Source: Blautia glucerasea (GTDB lineage: Bacteria; Bacillota; Clostridia; Lachnospirales; Lachnospiraceae). From it: a DNA stretch of 64,000 nucleotides. The stretch covers positions 1 through 64,000 of the forward strand of contig NZ_JAAITU010000020.1 of the NCBI RefSeq assembly GCF_013304385.1, given 5' to 3'. The position numbers and the translations under genes are program-made. Positions 43,863-52,381 of the stretch are shown one piece after another; the first letter of the stretch is position 1; the number at the start of each line of letters is the position of its first letter. The notes below the pieces were generated by a model. It was not told the DNA's origin, ran no database searches, and worked only from the letters and a program-made list of their open reading frames with translations.

Positions 43863-45121
43863 AAGGAAAAACGCACATTTCGGAAGTGGCTGTGCAGTGC
43901 GCCATCTGTGTTTTGTGGATCTTGCTCCGGATCAAAATAGTATGCAGGATTTTGGAATATATCGTTGATGGCAATGATGGCAGCACCATAAACCATAGAG
44001 TCCTGCTTATAAGAGCTTAATCGGATGGAGGTGGTTTCCATTGTCTGGGGAACCACTCTTTTCTGTACATTAGAGATCACCCGTTCCAGCATCAGGGTGG
44101 GGTTCACATGAGCCATCTCATCTCCGATCACGATGGCTCTAGGGTTAAAGCTGTTGATCACATTAATAATGCCGATAGACAGGTAATCACACATTTCCAT
44201 ATAAAGCTTTACTGCGGTGGGATCTTTTTTCCTTACCAGCAGAACAGCATCTGAGAAAGTAAGCTCATCTTTTTTGCCAAAGGCTTCATTCAGCTTTTTT
44301 ACAAAGGTAATGGAAGAGCAGTAGCCTTCCAGACAGCCGTAATTCCCACAGGAGCATCTGGGGCCGTGGATATCAATGGTGGTATGTCCAATCTCACCGG
44401 CAGCACCGGTAGACCCTGTCAGGAGGGCACCGTTGTTCACGATTCCGGCACCAATACCCTGGGCAAAAGCAACATATACCAGCACATCAGTATTATTCGT
44501 CTCTTTGCTGTACCAGAACTGAGCCAGCGCAGCTGCATTGGCATGCTCTTCAATGATCACCGGGATCTTGTAATGCTCCATAAATTCATCCTTCAGCGGA
44601 ATGTCTGCCCATCCTTCCACTTCGGTAACAACAGAAATCCTGCCTTTCACACGGTTGTAAGGGCCGGGGATGGCAAGCCCCAGTGCAAGGATCTTTTTAT
44701 CCGGAAATTGTTGGATCATTTTGTCCATTGCATGGAACACCATGTCCATGATCTCCCTGGCATTTTGCCCGTGCTTAATACTGGTTCTACGGATCATAAC
44801 GGCTTCACCGTACAGATTGAAAAGCCCTACAGAGAAATTCTGTCTGGCGATCCGGATCCCGGCTACCGCAAGATCCTCTGTGTTCAGGGAGATGGCAATG
44901 GAGCGGCGCCCCTTTACGCCGGTGAGCAATCCTACTTCCTTTACAAGATTCCAATTCATAAAGTCATTGATAATATGTGTAACTGTTGCCTGTTTTAGAC
45001 CAGAATGTTCTGCCAATGTGGTTCTGGCACATACTTTTTCACGGCGCAGAAGATTCAGTAAAAGGCTGCGGTTCAGATTCTGGATATTTCCCTGGTTCAG
45101 GCCTCGCATGGTTTCTTTCAT
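43859..45121 (-). CDS. ROK-family transcriptional repressor (NagC/XylR type)
   Basis: 420 residues. An N-terminal winged helix-turn-helix (LAEHSGLKQATVTHIINDFM) precedes a ROK sugar-sensing domain with 'GHTTIDIHGPRCSCGNYGCL' (zinc-type cysteines and the ROK Gly/Glu pattern). Members repress sugar genes and are released by the sugar or its phosphate. AT-rich operators like those in its own promoter (45241-45277) recur at the binding-protein promoter near 52300, suggesting it controls the D-allose/lyxose-type transporter. GAGAGG precedes the ATG at 45121. Confidence 0.88.
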   Translation of the reverse strand: MKETMRGLNQGNIQNLNRSLLLNLLRREKVCARTTLAEHSGLKQATVTHIINDFMNWNLVKEVGLLTGVKGRRSIAISLNTEDLAVAGIRIARQNFSVGLFNLYGEAVMIRRTSIKHGQNAREIMDMVFHAMDKMIQQFPDKKILALGLAIPGPYNRVKGRISVVTEVEGWADIPLKDEFMEHYKIPVIIEEHANAAALAQFWYSKETNNTDVLVYVAFAQGIGAGIVNNGALLTGSTGAAGEIGHTTIDIHGPRCSCGNYGCLEGYCSSITFVKKLNEAFGKKDELTFSDAVLLVRKKDPTAVKLYMEMCDYLSIGIINVINSFNPRAIVIGDEMAHVNPTLMLERVISNVQKRVVPQTMETTSIRLSSYKQDSMVYGAAIIAINDIFQNPAYYFDPEQDPQNTDGALHSHFRNVRFSL

Positions 45122-45151
45122 CAGTCTTACCTCTCAGAACATTTTATAGGA

Positions 45152-45216
45152 TGAACACTGTAATCTGGATTTTGGTGTTTTCACATTCAAATCATGATGG
45201 GTGAATACAGTGTTCA
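45152..45216. repeat. 11-base inverted repeat in the ROK leader
   Basis: TGAACACTGTA (45152-45162) and TACAGTGTTCA (45206-45216) are perfect complements 43 bases apart. They lie between the ROK promoter and start, as mRNA structure or operator pair. Confidence 0.55.
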
Positions 45217-45240
45217 GATGAATAACAACCTTAAATAAAA

Positions 45241-45277
45241 TTATTAGTTCAATTTATTACTTAATTCAATTGTATTA
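45241..45277 (-). promoter_or_regulatory. ROK gene promoter with two candidate operators
   Basis: On the minus strand TTGAAT and TAATAA are separated by 17 bases. On the plus strand the same bases contain TTAGTTCAATTTATTA (45244-45259) and TTAATTCAATTGTATTA (45261-45277), which cover the -10/spacer and the -35 and suggest autoregulation. Confidence 0.5.
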
Positions 45278-45294
45278 TATATCAAAAAAAAGAT

Positions 45295-45345
45295 AGATGC
45301 AAGACAAAAACAGATGCAAGACAAAAACAGATGCAAGACAAAAAC
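45295..45345. repeat. three perfect 17-base tandem repeats
   Basis: AGATGCAAGACAAAAAC occurs three times in a row. The region lies between the ROK promoter and the deoR terminator. Confidence 0.85.
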
Positions 45346-45401
45346 AGTCAGACTATCACTTGACAGATATAAAATAACAGCCACAATATTACTTGGCAGA
45401 C

Positions 45402-45436
45402 AAAAAACAGCCGGACCATCAAAGGAGATGATCCGG
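45402..45436 (-). terminator. deoC-deoR terminator
   Basis: Read on the minus strand, CCGGATCATC pairs with GATGGTCCGG (one G-T pair), followed by CTGTTTTTT. Confidence 0.7.
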
Positions 45437-45459
45437 TCGGAAAAAACGATTATGGAAAT

Positions 45460-46263
45460 TTATGCGAAATATACATTCACATCATGCTCTTTAAAATATT
45501 CAATATACTGGGAAGGCGCATTCTTATTGGTGATCACATTGGGAATACTGTCCAGGCTGCACAAATGGGTAAATGCCCGTTTGTTGAATTTGGATTCATT
45601 AAGCAGCATGTAAATATCTTTCACATTCTGAAGGAGATAATTATACAGTGGAAGCTGTGCCCGGTTGGTGATGGAGTAACCGTATTCCAGGTCAGCACCG
45701 TCAATCGTGAAAAACAGCTTGTCAAAATACAGCTTCCGAAGATTCTGTATGATGGATTCGTCCAGGGTTTCAATATGGTTGCTTCCAAGATGGATATTGC
45801 CTCCAAGGAGAAAAACACCGATATCATGATTGGAAGCAAGCTCCAGCGCACCGGTAATGTTAGTGGTAACAACTGTGATCCCCTTCTTGTCACTTTTGTT
45901 CAGGTGACGGCAGAGAAGAGAACCTGTAAAACCGGCTCCTACAAAAAGGATATCGCCGGAATGGATAAGGTCAATGGACTTCTGGGCAATAGCATTCTTG
46001 CACTCAAACTGGTCATCTGCCATTTTGATGGAGGAGAAAACCTGGAAATAATTGGATTTGTCCTTTTCGGGGGCAGCAGACCGCTCCGGCTTCTGTGCGC
46101 CGCCATGTGTACGCGTAAGAAGACCCTTCTCCTCAAGTTGTGCAAGGTCCCTTCTGGTGGTGGCAAGGGAAGCACCTGTAAGATCGCAAAGTGTCTGCGT
46201 GGATGCAGTATGGTTCTGGTCAAGATAATCCAATATTAATTTCTTACGTTCCGTAGCTAGCAT
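45460..46263 (-). CDS. DeoR-family transcriptional regulator
   Basis: 267 residues with an N-terminal DeoR winged helix (QTLCDLTGASLATTRRDLAQ and KGLLTRTHGGA) and a C-terminal ribose-phosphate-isomerase-like sensor (IHSGDILFVGAGFTGSLLCR, VVTTNITGALEL, LLGGNI). It follows deoC by about two dozen bases and probably senses a deoxyribose or pentose phosphate. GGAG six bases before ATG 46263 favours that start over the ATG four codons upstream. Candidate targets are the three ATGAGCGA sites at 47034-47073. Confidence 0.88.
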   Translation of the reverse strand: MLATERKKLILDYLDQNHTASTQTLCDLTGASLATTRRDLAQLEEKGLLTRTHGGAQKPERSAAPEKDKSNYFQVFSSIKMADDQFECKNAIAQKSIDLIHSGDILFVGAGFTGSLLCRHLNKSDKKGITVVTTNITGALELASNHDIGVFLLGGNIHLGSNHIETLDESIIQNLRKLYFDKLFFTIDGADLEYGYSITNRAQLPLYNYLLQNVKDIYMLLNESKFNKRAFTHLCSLDSIPNVITNKNAPSQYIEYFKEHDVNVYFA

Positions 46264-46286
46264 AAACATCTCCATTATATATCCCG

Positions 46287-46940
46287 TCAGGAAAGGGATT
46301 TTTCTATTTTTACCAGCCTGCTTGTGCCAAGCCTGGAAGCACCAAGGGAAATAAATTTCTCTGCATCATCAAAAGAGGAGATGCCTCCGGCAGCTTTGAT
46401 CTTAACATCTGATCCAACATATTTAGCAAAGAGTGCAATGTCGTCAAAGGTAGCGCCGCCAGTTGAGAACCCGGTGGAGGTCTTGATATAATCTGCCTTT
46501 GCCTGAGTGACGATCTCACACATTTTGATCTTTTCTTCTTCATTTAACAGACAGGTTTCAATAATTACTTTCAATATTTTATTATCACATACTTCTTTTA
46601 GTTTTTCAATTTCATTTTGCACATAAGCGTAATTTTTAGCCTTTAATGCGCCAATATTGATCACCATATCCAGCTCGGATGCACCATTTGCAATGGCATC
46701 CTTGGCTTCATAGATCTTAGCTTCTGTGGTGTGGTTGCCGTTTGGGAAGCCGATCACTGTACAGATAGGAAGCTTGCCCTGTACATACTCTGCTGCTGCA
46801 GCAACATAACAGGGGGGAATACATACGGAAGCTGTGCCGTAACGAAGCCCATCGTCGCAGATCTGACGGATCTCCTCCCAGGTGGCTGTCTGTGCCAGTA
46901 ATGTGTGGTCTACCATTTTTAATACTTCGCTGTGTGTCAT
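46287..46940 (-). CDS. deoC: deoxyribose-phosphate aldolase
   Basis: DeoC splits 2-deoxyribose-5-phosphate into acetaldehyde and glyceraldehyde-3-phosphate through a Schiff-base lysine. The 217-residue protein has the catalytic region '[15 protein letters not shown]' and the second lysine in '[15 protein letters not shown]', with [10 protein letters not shown] upstream. AAAGGAG precedes the ATG. It is transcribed with deoR and divergently from the sugar island, so salvage of nucleoside sugar feeds the same triose and pentose pools. Confidence 0.96.
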   Translation of the reverse strand: MTHSEVLKMVDHTLLAQTATWEEIRQICDDGLRYGTASVCIPPCYVAAAAEYVQGKLPICTVIGFPNGNHTTEAKIYEAKDAIANGASELDMVINIGALKAKNYAYVQNEIEKLKEVCDNKILKVIIETCLLNEEEKIKMCEIVTQAKADYIKTSTGFSTGGATFDDIALFAKYVGSDVKIKAAGGISSFDDAEKFISLGASRLGTSRLVKIEKSLS

Positions 46941-47020
46941 GTAATACTCCTTTCCTTTACATAGAAATCATCTTAATTAATTATACGGATTGCATTGCGC
47001 TTTGCAATCTCATTACGATC

Positions 47021-47073
47021 ATTATAAACCATGATGAGCGATTCGTCAATTAAAAATGAGCGAAAATGAGCGA
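47021..47073 (-). promoter_or_regulatory. deoC promoter with three DeoR-type operators
   Basis: On the minus strand TTGACG (47044-47049) and TATAAT (47021-47026) are 17 bases apart. ATGAGCGA (plus strand) occurs at 47034, 47056 and 47066: one copy lies inside the spacer and two upstream of -35, the last two one helical turn apart. Confidence 0.65.
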
Positions 47074-47118
47074 TAATATATAATATATAAAAAGAATGAA
47101 CAAAAAACCAAAAATATA

Positions 47119-47147
47119 TTGATATTTCACAGGCTTTATGTTAATAT
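47119..47147 (+). promoter_or_regulatory. promoter of the transketolase operon
   Basis: TTGATA and TAATAT are separated by 17 bases, about 70 bases before the first gene of the sugar island. Confidence 0.5.
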
Positions 47148-47219
47148 CTAAAAAGAAAAAGTGATAAAACAATCAAAAACAATCAAAATGAAGCAACCAA
47201 GACAGAAAGGGGGATATAT

Positions 47220-48065
47220 ATGAGTTTTGACAAAGTGCAGGCAGATCGTCTGGCAGTCAAAATCAGAAAGAATATTTTAAGGGCTATTGCATCTGAAGGG
47301 AAGGGCCATATAGGTGGATCGCTTTCCATTGCAGACACTTTTGCAGTCCTTTATAGCGGAGTGGCGAAGGTGGATCCGGCAGATCCGGGGAAAGCAGACC
47401 GGGATTTTGTAGTTATGTCAAAAGGACATTGCGGACCGGCTATGTATGCGGTACTGGCTGCCAAAGGCTTTTTTCCGGAAGAGGCTTTGGATACATTGAA
47501 CAAAGGAAATACCATTCTTCCAAGCCATACAGACCGGCTGAAAACTCCTGGGGTGGATATTTCCACTGGCTCCCTTGGGCAGGGGGCATCCCTGGCAGCA
47601 GGTGCAGCACTGGCAGACAAGCTTGATGGGAAAACTTCTTATATATATATGATTTTGGGAGATGGAGAGCTGGATGAGGGCCAGGTGTGGGAGTCTGCAT
47701 TATTTGCAGCACATCATAAGCTGGATCATCTGATCACTTTTGTAGATGTGAATGGCAAACAGCTGGATGGACCTACAGACCAGGTGTGCTGTCTTGGCAG
47801 TATTGAGGATAAGTTCAGAGCCTTTGGTTATCATGTGGTTTCTGTTCAGAATGGAAATGACACCGGACAGATCTATCAGGCGATCCAGGAAGCAAAAGCA
47901 GTGAAGGACAAACCTTCCGTGATTCTTTTACATACAGTGAAGGGAGCCGGCATCCGTTATTATGAGGAGATGGCGAACTGCCATTCCACAGAAGTGAAGA
48001 AAGAAAATCTGCCGGACTTCTATCAGGAGCTTGACAGAAGGCTGAAAGAAAAGGAGGAGGCGTAA
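47220..48065 (+). CDS. transketolase, N-terminal (TPP-binding) subunit
   Basis: Transketolase moves two-carbon units between ketose and aldose phosphates using thiamine diphosphate. This 281-residue subunit carries the N-terminal TPP half: 'KGHIGGSLSIADTFAVLY', 'SKGHCGPAMYAVLA', 'GSLGQGASLAAG' and the TPP/Mg motif 'GDGELDEGQVWESALFA'. The other half is the next gene, two bases downstream. Split transketolases are common in Clostridia and archaea. GGGGGATA precedes the ATG. It would process xylulose-5-phosphate made by the xylulokinase in this island. Confidence 0.94.
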   Translation: MSFDKVQADRLAVKIRKNILRAIASEGKGHIGGSLSIADTFAVLYSGVAKVDPADPGKADRDFVVMSKGHCGPAMYAVLAAKGFFPEEALDTLNKGNTILPSHTDRLKTPGVDISTGSLGQGASLAAGAALADKLDGKTSYIYMILGDGELDEGQVWESALFAAHHKLDHLITFVDVNGKQLDGPTDQVCCLGSIEDKFRAFGYHVVSVQNGNDTGQIYQAIQEAKAVKDKPSVILLHTVKGAGIRYYEEMANCHSTEVKKENLPDFYQELDRRLKEKEEA

Positions 48066-48067
48066 CT

Positions 48068-49015
48068 GTGGAGGAACTGAGAAAGGTTTTTTATAAGACA
48101 ATGGCAGAAATGATGGATGAAAATCCCCAGGTGGTATACCTGGATGCGGATCTGGCCGGAGCCATGGGAACAGCCGGACTGTTTCAGGAGTTTCCACAGC
48201 AGGCCTTTGATATGGGGATCATGGAAGCCAATATGATCGGTGTAGCTGCCGGGATGTCCATAAAAGGGAAGATCCCATTTGTACACAGCTTTGGACCTTT
48301 TGCTTCCCGAAGATGTGCAGACCAGACCTTTTTATCAGGCTGCTACAATAAGGCGAATCTGAAGATCATAGGTTCAGACCCTGGGATTACCGCAGAAACC
48401 AACGGTGGTACCCATATGCCCTTTGAGGATGTGGGGATCTACAGATCTTTTCCCGGGATGACCATTATGGATATTGACGAGCCCTATCTTCTCCAGGAGA
48501 TCCTGAAGAAAATGGCAAATACCTATGGTGTGATGTATCTGCGCTTCCCAAGAAAAGGAAAGACCGTTTACTATTCCGGCACAGAAGAATTTCAGATTGG
48601 CAAAGGAAATATTGTAAGGGATGGTACAGATGCTACAGTGATCGCCTGTGGCATTGAAGTTGGTTATGCATTGGAAGCAGCAGAGAATCTGGCAAAAGAA
48701 AATATCCAGGTGCGTGTGGTAGATATGTTTACCATTAAACCTTTGGATCAGGAGCTGGTGATCCGCTGCGCCAGGGAAACAGGGGCGATCCTGACTGCTG
48801 AGAATCATAATATTTATGGCGGACTTGGCAGTGCAGTAGCAGAGGTGCTGGCAGAGAACTGTCATGCAGCTTTTGGCAGAGTGGGAGTACCGGATACCTT
48901 TGGTGAGGTTGGAAATAAAAAGTTCCTGGCAGATAAGTTTGGGATTTCAGCAGAATACATAGAAAAGGCAGTTAGAGAACTGATTTTGAAAAAGAAGAAA
49001 GGCCTGGGAGACTGA
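48068..49015 (+). CDS. transketolase, C-terminal subunit
   Basis: 315 residues forming the pyrimidine-binding and C-terminal domains: 'DADLAGAMGTAGLFQEFP', 'FDMGIMEANMIGVAAGMS' with the catalytic Glu, and the C-terminal domain from 'ATVIACGIEVGYALEAAENL'. The start is GTG at 48068 behind GGAGG. It must pair with the preceding subunit to form the active enzyme. Confidence 0.93.
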   Translation: MEELRKVFYKTMAEMMDENPQVVYLDADLAGAMGTAGLFQEFPQQAFDMGIMEANMIGVAAGMSIKGKIPFVHSFGPFASRRCADQTFLSGCYNKANLKIIGSDPGITAETNGGTHMPFEDVGIYRSFPGMTIMDIDEPYLLQEILKKMANTYGVMYLRFPRKGKTVYYSGTEEFQIGKGNIVRDGTDATVIACGIEVGYALEAAENLAKENIQVRVVDMFTIKPLDQELVIRCARETGAILTAENHNIYGGLGSAVAEVLAENCHAAFGRVGVPDTFGEVGNKKFLADKFGISAEYIEKAVRELILKKKKGLGD

Positions 49016-49018
49016 CAC

Positions 49019-50209
49019 ATGAGAAATGCTTTGTATATACAATCCGGAGGACCTACGGCAGTGATCAACTGTTCTGCCGCCGGTGTGATCCGGGAATGCC
49101 AGGAGCTTCTGGAAAAAGGCGACAAGCTGTATGCAAGCCTGCATGGAATTGATGGCCTGCTTCATGACCATTTGTATGACTGTACAGATATGGATGAAAT
49201 GCAGCTTTTGCGTCTGCGTAATACACCGTCCATGGCTTTTGGCTCCTGCAGATATACAGTGCGGGAGGATACGGAAGAGGATTATGACCGGATTCTTGCA
49301 ACTCTGAAAAAATATCAGATCTATTACATTTTTATTAATGGCGGCAATGGCTCTGTAGCAGCAGGCCACCGTTTGTGTGAGCACCTAAAAAAGGCAGGTT
49401 ATCCATGCTGTTTGATGGTGATCCCTAAGACAGTGGATAACGATATTGCCATTGTGGATCATGCACCTGGTTTTCCATCAGCTGCCCGTCATACTGTGAT
49501 CACCATATCAGAACTGGTTCATGATATGTATACCTACGATACAGATCTGATCATGGCAGTGGAAGTGATGGGTCGTAATACAGGATATCTGGCTGCAGCT
49601 GCAGCCGCAGCCGGGAAAACTGGATGGGGACCGGATCTGATCTATGTACCGGAAGTGGTTTTTGACCCGGAACAGTTTGTAAATGATGTGGCCCAGGTTA
49701 TACAGAAAAAAGGCAAATGCTTTGCAGTAGTGGCAGAAGGAGTCAAGACAGCAGACGGCAGATATCTTTTTGAGGATACAACTGTTAATAAAGCAGATGA
49801 TCCGTCCAAAAATATGGGAGGGATCACCCCTTACCTGAATCATCTTCTGCGGAAATATTTTACCTGCAAGATCCGCTGCATTGACCTGGGATTGATGCAA
49901 AGGTGTGGCGCACATGATGCTTCTGAGATTGACAAAACAGAGGCACAGCAGCTTGGAAGCGAAGCTGTGAAGCGTGCTTTTGCCGGAGAAAGCGGGAAGA
50001 TGGTTACACTTACCAGGATCAGCAGCAGCCCATACAGGACCGAGATACAGACACTGGATCTGGAACAGGTGGCAGATGTGGAAAGAGTGATGGATCTGTC
50101 CTACCTGGAGGATAACCGCCATCAGATCAAAGAAGCTTATATGGATTATATCCTTCCACTGATCGGTGATTTGCCAGAGTACGTGGAGCTGGATGGAATC
50201 AGCCATTAA
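49019..50209 (+). CDS. 6-phosphofructokinase-family kinase, probably PPi-type
   Basis: The 396 residues have the PFK pattern: YIQSGGPTAVIN at the N-terminus, 'NGGNGSVAAGHRL' near 107, 'IPKTVDNDI' near 135-143, and 'VEVMGRNTGYLA' near 180. Lys137 in PKTVDND is the residue that marks pyrophosphate users. The metal-binding Asp of the usual GGDGS/GGDDS is Asn110, which is odd. PPi-PFKs of related bacteria also phosphorylate sedoheptulose-7-phosphate. Placed between transketolase and a class II aldolase, and with no transaldolase here, this could make sedoheptulose-1,7-bisphosphate. Phosphoryl donor and substrate are inferred, not shown. Confidence 0.82.
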   Translation: MRNALYIQSGGPTAVINCSAAGVIRECQELLEKGDKLYASLHGIDGLLHDHLYDCTDMDEMQLLRLRNTPSMAFGSCRYTVREDTEEDYDRILATLKKYQIYYIFINGGNGSVAAGHRLCEHLKKAGYPCCLMVIPKTVDNDIAIVDHAPGFPSAARHTVITISELVHDMYTYDTDLIMAVEVMGRNTGYLAAAAAAAGKTGWGPDLIYVPEVVFDPEQFVNDVAQVIQKKGKCFAVVAEGVKTADGRYLFEDTTVNKADDPSKNMGGITPYLNHLLRKYFTCKIRCIDLGLMQRCGAHDASEIDKTEAQQLGSEAVKRAFAGESGKMVTLTRISSSPYRTEIQTLDLEQVADVERVMDLSYLEDNRHQIKEAYMDYILPLIGDLPEYVELDGISH

Positions 50210-50302
50210 GACAGGGACAGAAGCTGAATATAGACAGAATCAGGACAGCCTGGATGAGCAGGTCTGTCTGAAGTATATGACCAAAACAAGGAGGAAACAG
50301 TA

Positions 50303-51277
50303 ATGTACACTTATCAGGAACTGGGGCTTGTCAATACGAAAGAGATGTTTGCAAAGGCATACCGTGAAGGCTATGCAGTCCCGGCTTTAAATTTTGTAAC
50401 CATTGAACAGCTGAATGGCATGATCGATGCAGTGATCGAGAAGAAATCTCCTGTGATCCTGCTGGTATCACCTAATCTTCACCGTCAGCTGGGACATGAA
50501 ATGACTGCAAGGCTTGCCCAGGTAGCAACAGACCGGATCAAAGAAGCCGGATTACAGATTCCGGTAGCCCTTCATCTGGATCATGGCATGACCTATGAAC
50601 AGTGCGTGATGGCCATTGAAGGAGGCTTTTCATCCGTTATGATCGATGGAAGCAAGCTGCCTTTTGAGGAGAATATCGCACTGACCAAAAAGGTGGTGGA
50701 ATATGCCCACGCACATGGTGTTACAGTAGAGGCAGAGCTTGGCATATTAAAAGGAAAGGAGGAGGATGGAACCGAAGGTACAGATGAAAGTATGTATACG
50801 GATCCGGAAATGGCAGTAGATTTTATCCGCCGTTCCGGCTGCGACAGTCTGGCAATCTCCATAGGAACCTGCCATGGATTGGTGAAAATGGTTCCCAATG
50901 AAGACGGAACCCTGCCAGAACTGCGCTATGATATCCTTCAGTATATTTCTGACAAGGAACCTGGCTTCCCCATCGTGCTTCATGGATGCTCCAATATTTC
51001 CCAGAAATATGTGGATATGATCAATGAGCATGGAGGACATATTGAAAAGACAGTGGGTATCCCTGATGATCAGGTACGCAAGGCGTCCAAGCTTGCTGTG
51101 TGCAAGGTTAATATTGCTACAGACGGATGGATTTGTGGGCTGGCAAATACCAGACGTATCCTGGATGAAGAACCGGGAGCGATTGACAGCCGTGCGTTTA
51201 CTTTGAAGATCCGCCCGCTGATGAAGGAACTGTATCTCCATAAGATCGATATTATGGGAAGTGCAGACCGGGCATAA
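50303..51277 (+). CDS. class II fructose-bisphosphate-type aldolase
   Basis: A zinc-dependent aldolase that cleaves ketose bisphosphates to dihydroxyacetone phosphate and an aldehyde. Zinc ligands and catalytic residues are in 'ALHLDHGMTYEQC', 'TVEAELGILKG', 'IGTCHGL' and 'IVLHGCSN'; the last has Cys where many have Gly. The 324 residues are slightly longer than FbaA. GGAGGAAA precedes the ATG. Next to PFK and transketolase it could cleave fructose- or sedoheptulose-bisphosphate; other ketose bisphosphates such as tagatose are possible. Confidence 0.88.
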   Translation: MYTYQELGLVNTKEMFAKAYREGYAVPALNFVTIEQLNGMIDAVIEKKSPVILLVSPNLHRQLGHEMTARLAQVATDRIKEAGLQIPVALHLDHGMTYEQCVMAIEGGFSSVMIDGSKLPFEENIALTKKVVEYAHAHGVTVEAELGILKGKEEDGTEGTDESMYTDPEMAVDFIRRSGCDSLAISIGTCHGLVKMVPNEDGTLPELRYDILQYISDKEPGFPIVLHGCSNISQKYVDMINEHGGHIEKTVGIPDDQVRKASKLAVCKVNIATDGWICGLANTRRILDEEPGAIDSRAFTLKIRPLMKELYLHKIDIMGSADRA

Positions 51278-51298
51278 CTTTTAGGACAGGTGTGAAGT

Positions 51299-52210
51299 AT
51301 GAAGGATATGGATGAAAAGTTTTTTCTTTGTGTGGAAATTGGAGGCACCAATCTGCGGTATGGAGTGGTGACAAAGGACTATACATTGAAGCAGTTTGAC
51401 AAGATTCCTTCCCAAGGACTGTCAGATGCCAGAGATAAGGGGGAATATTTAAAGCAGCTGCTGGATCCGGTGCTGGAAGAGAACGGGGGAGTTTCAAACT
51501 TTATGTGCATTTCCCTTTCTCTTGCTTCCCTGATGAACCGGGACCGGACCATATGCTACAATTCCCCAAATATCCAGGGCTTTGATAATCTTCCGCTGAA
51601 AGCAATTCTGGAAAACCTGTGGGGACTTCCGGTGATTATGGAGCGGGATGTGAATACCTCTCTTTTGTATGATCTGTGGAAGAACCATATGGGGCAGGAA
51701 GGGATCGTGATCGGCGTGTACATTGGCACTGGCCTTGGAAACGCCATGAGCATTGATGGAAAGGTATACAAAGGCTATACCGGCTCATCCTGTGAGCTGG
51801 GACATATTCCTGTGGACGGTCTTGAAAAGATGTGCGGCTGCGGGAAAAAAGGATGCATTGAATTGCGTGCCGGTGGGAAAGTACTGGCAGAGATTGCCAG
51901 AGAGCATTATAAGTGTCAGGTTTCTGACATCTTTGTAAAGTACGGGGATCAGCCGGATGTGCTGGATGTGGTGCGTATGTGCGCCCTTGCCACAGCTACA
52001 GAGGTAACGATCCTGGATCCTGTGTGTGTTGTGCTTGGCGGCGGGGTGACACAGATGCCCGGCTTCCCTATGGAGTACTTTATCCGGAATGTAAAAGAAA
52101 ACCTGCGAACACCGGAGCCAAGGGCTTCCCTTAGGATCGTCCCTGCGTCACCAGATGCAGAAGCAGGGGTGATCGGAGCAGCTCTCAATGCATACACTGC
52201 ACTACAGTAA
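51299..52210 (+). CDS. alsK: ROK-family sugar kinase, D-allose kinase-like
   Basis: 303 residues. The ATP motif is CVEIGGTNLRYGVV, then 'YIGTGLGNAMSIDG', 'CELGHIPVDGLEKMCGCGKK' (ROK zinc cysteines) and 'VVLGGGVTQMPGFPMEYF'. The GELGHIPL-like block and the 'LGGGVxxMPxFP' stretch are those I recall from E. coli D-allose kinase AlsK rather than glucokinases. It would make D-allose-6-phosphate in the cytoplasm. It sits directly before a ribose/allose-type transporter, which supports this. The specificity is an inference and another aldose is possible. Confidence 0.75.
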   Translation: MKDMDEKFFLCVEIGGTNLRYGVVTKDYTLKQFDKIPSQGLSDARDKGEYLKQLLDPVLEENGGVSNFMCISLSLASLMNRDRTICYNSPNIQGFDNLPLKAILENLWGLPVIMERDVNTSLLYDLWKNHMGQEGIVIGVYIGTGLGNAMSIDGKVYKGYTGSSCELGHIPVDGLEKMCGCGKKGCIELRAGGKVLAEIAREHYKCQVSDIFVKYGDQPDVLDVVRMCALATATEVTILDPVCVVLGGGVTQMPGFPMEYFIRNVKENLRTPEPRASLRIVPASPDAEAGVIGAALNAYTALQ

Positions 52211-52216
52211 CAGTTT

Positions 52217-52267
52217 TTTGTTGAATGTGAATAAATTCAAACACAATTAATTGTAACATTCGACAAA
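52217..52267. other. stem-loop between alsK-like gene and binding protein
   Basis: GTTGAATGT pairs with ACATTCGAC (one G-T pair) around an inner GAATAAATTC hairpin. There is no T tract on the plus strand after it, so it may be an mRNA end or processing site. Confidence 0.4.
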
Positions 52268-52292
52268 ATGACCAAATGAATTTAAAAGTTTG

Positions 52293-52321
52293 TTGACATT
52301 ATTAATTAAATGAATTAAGAT
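52293..52321 (+). promoter_or_regulatory. transporter promoter with ROK-like operator
   Basis: TTGACA and TAAGAT are separated by 17 bases. The spacer and -10 read TTAATTCATTTAATTAATAA on the minus strand, close to the two sites in the ROK gene promoter. Confidence 0.65.
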
Positions 52322-52381
52322 ATAAACATCAAAGGCAACGACATACAAGATGCCGTAGCAAAAATAAGGAGGGTATTTTTT

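Noticed and set aside
45484-46239. 251-codon plus-strand ORF opposite deoR
   Set aside because: It is antisense to a clear DeoR-family gene and has no ribosome site.
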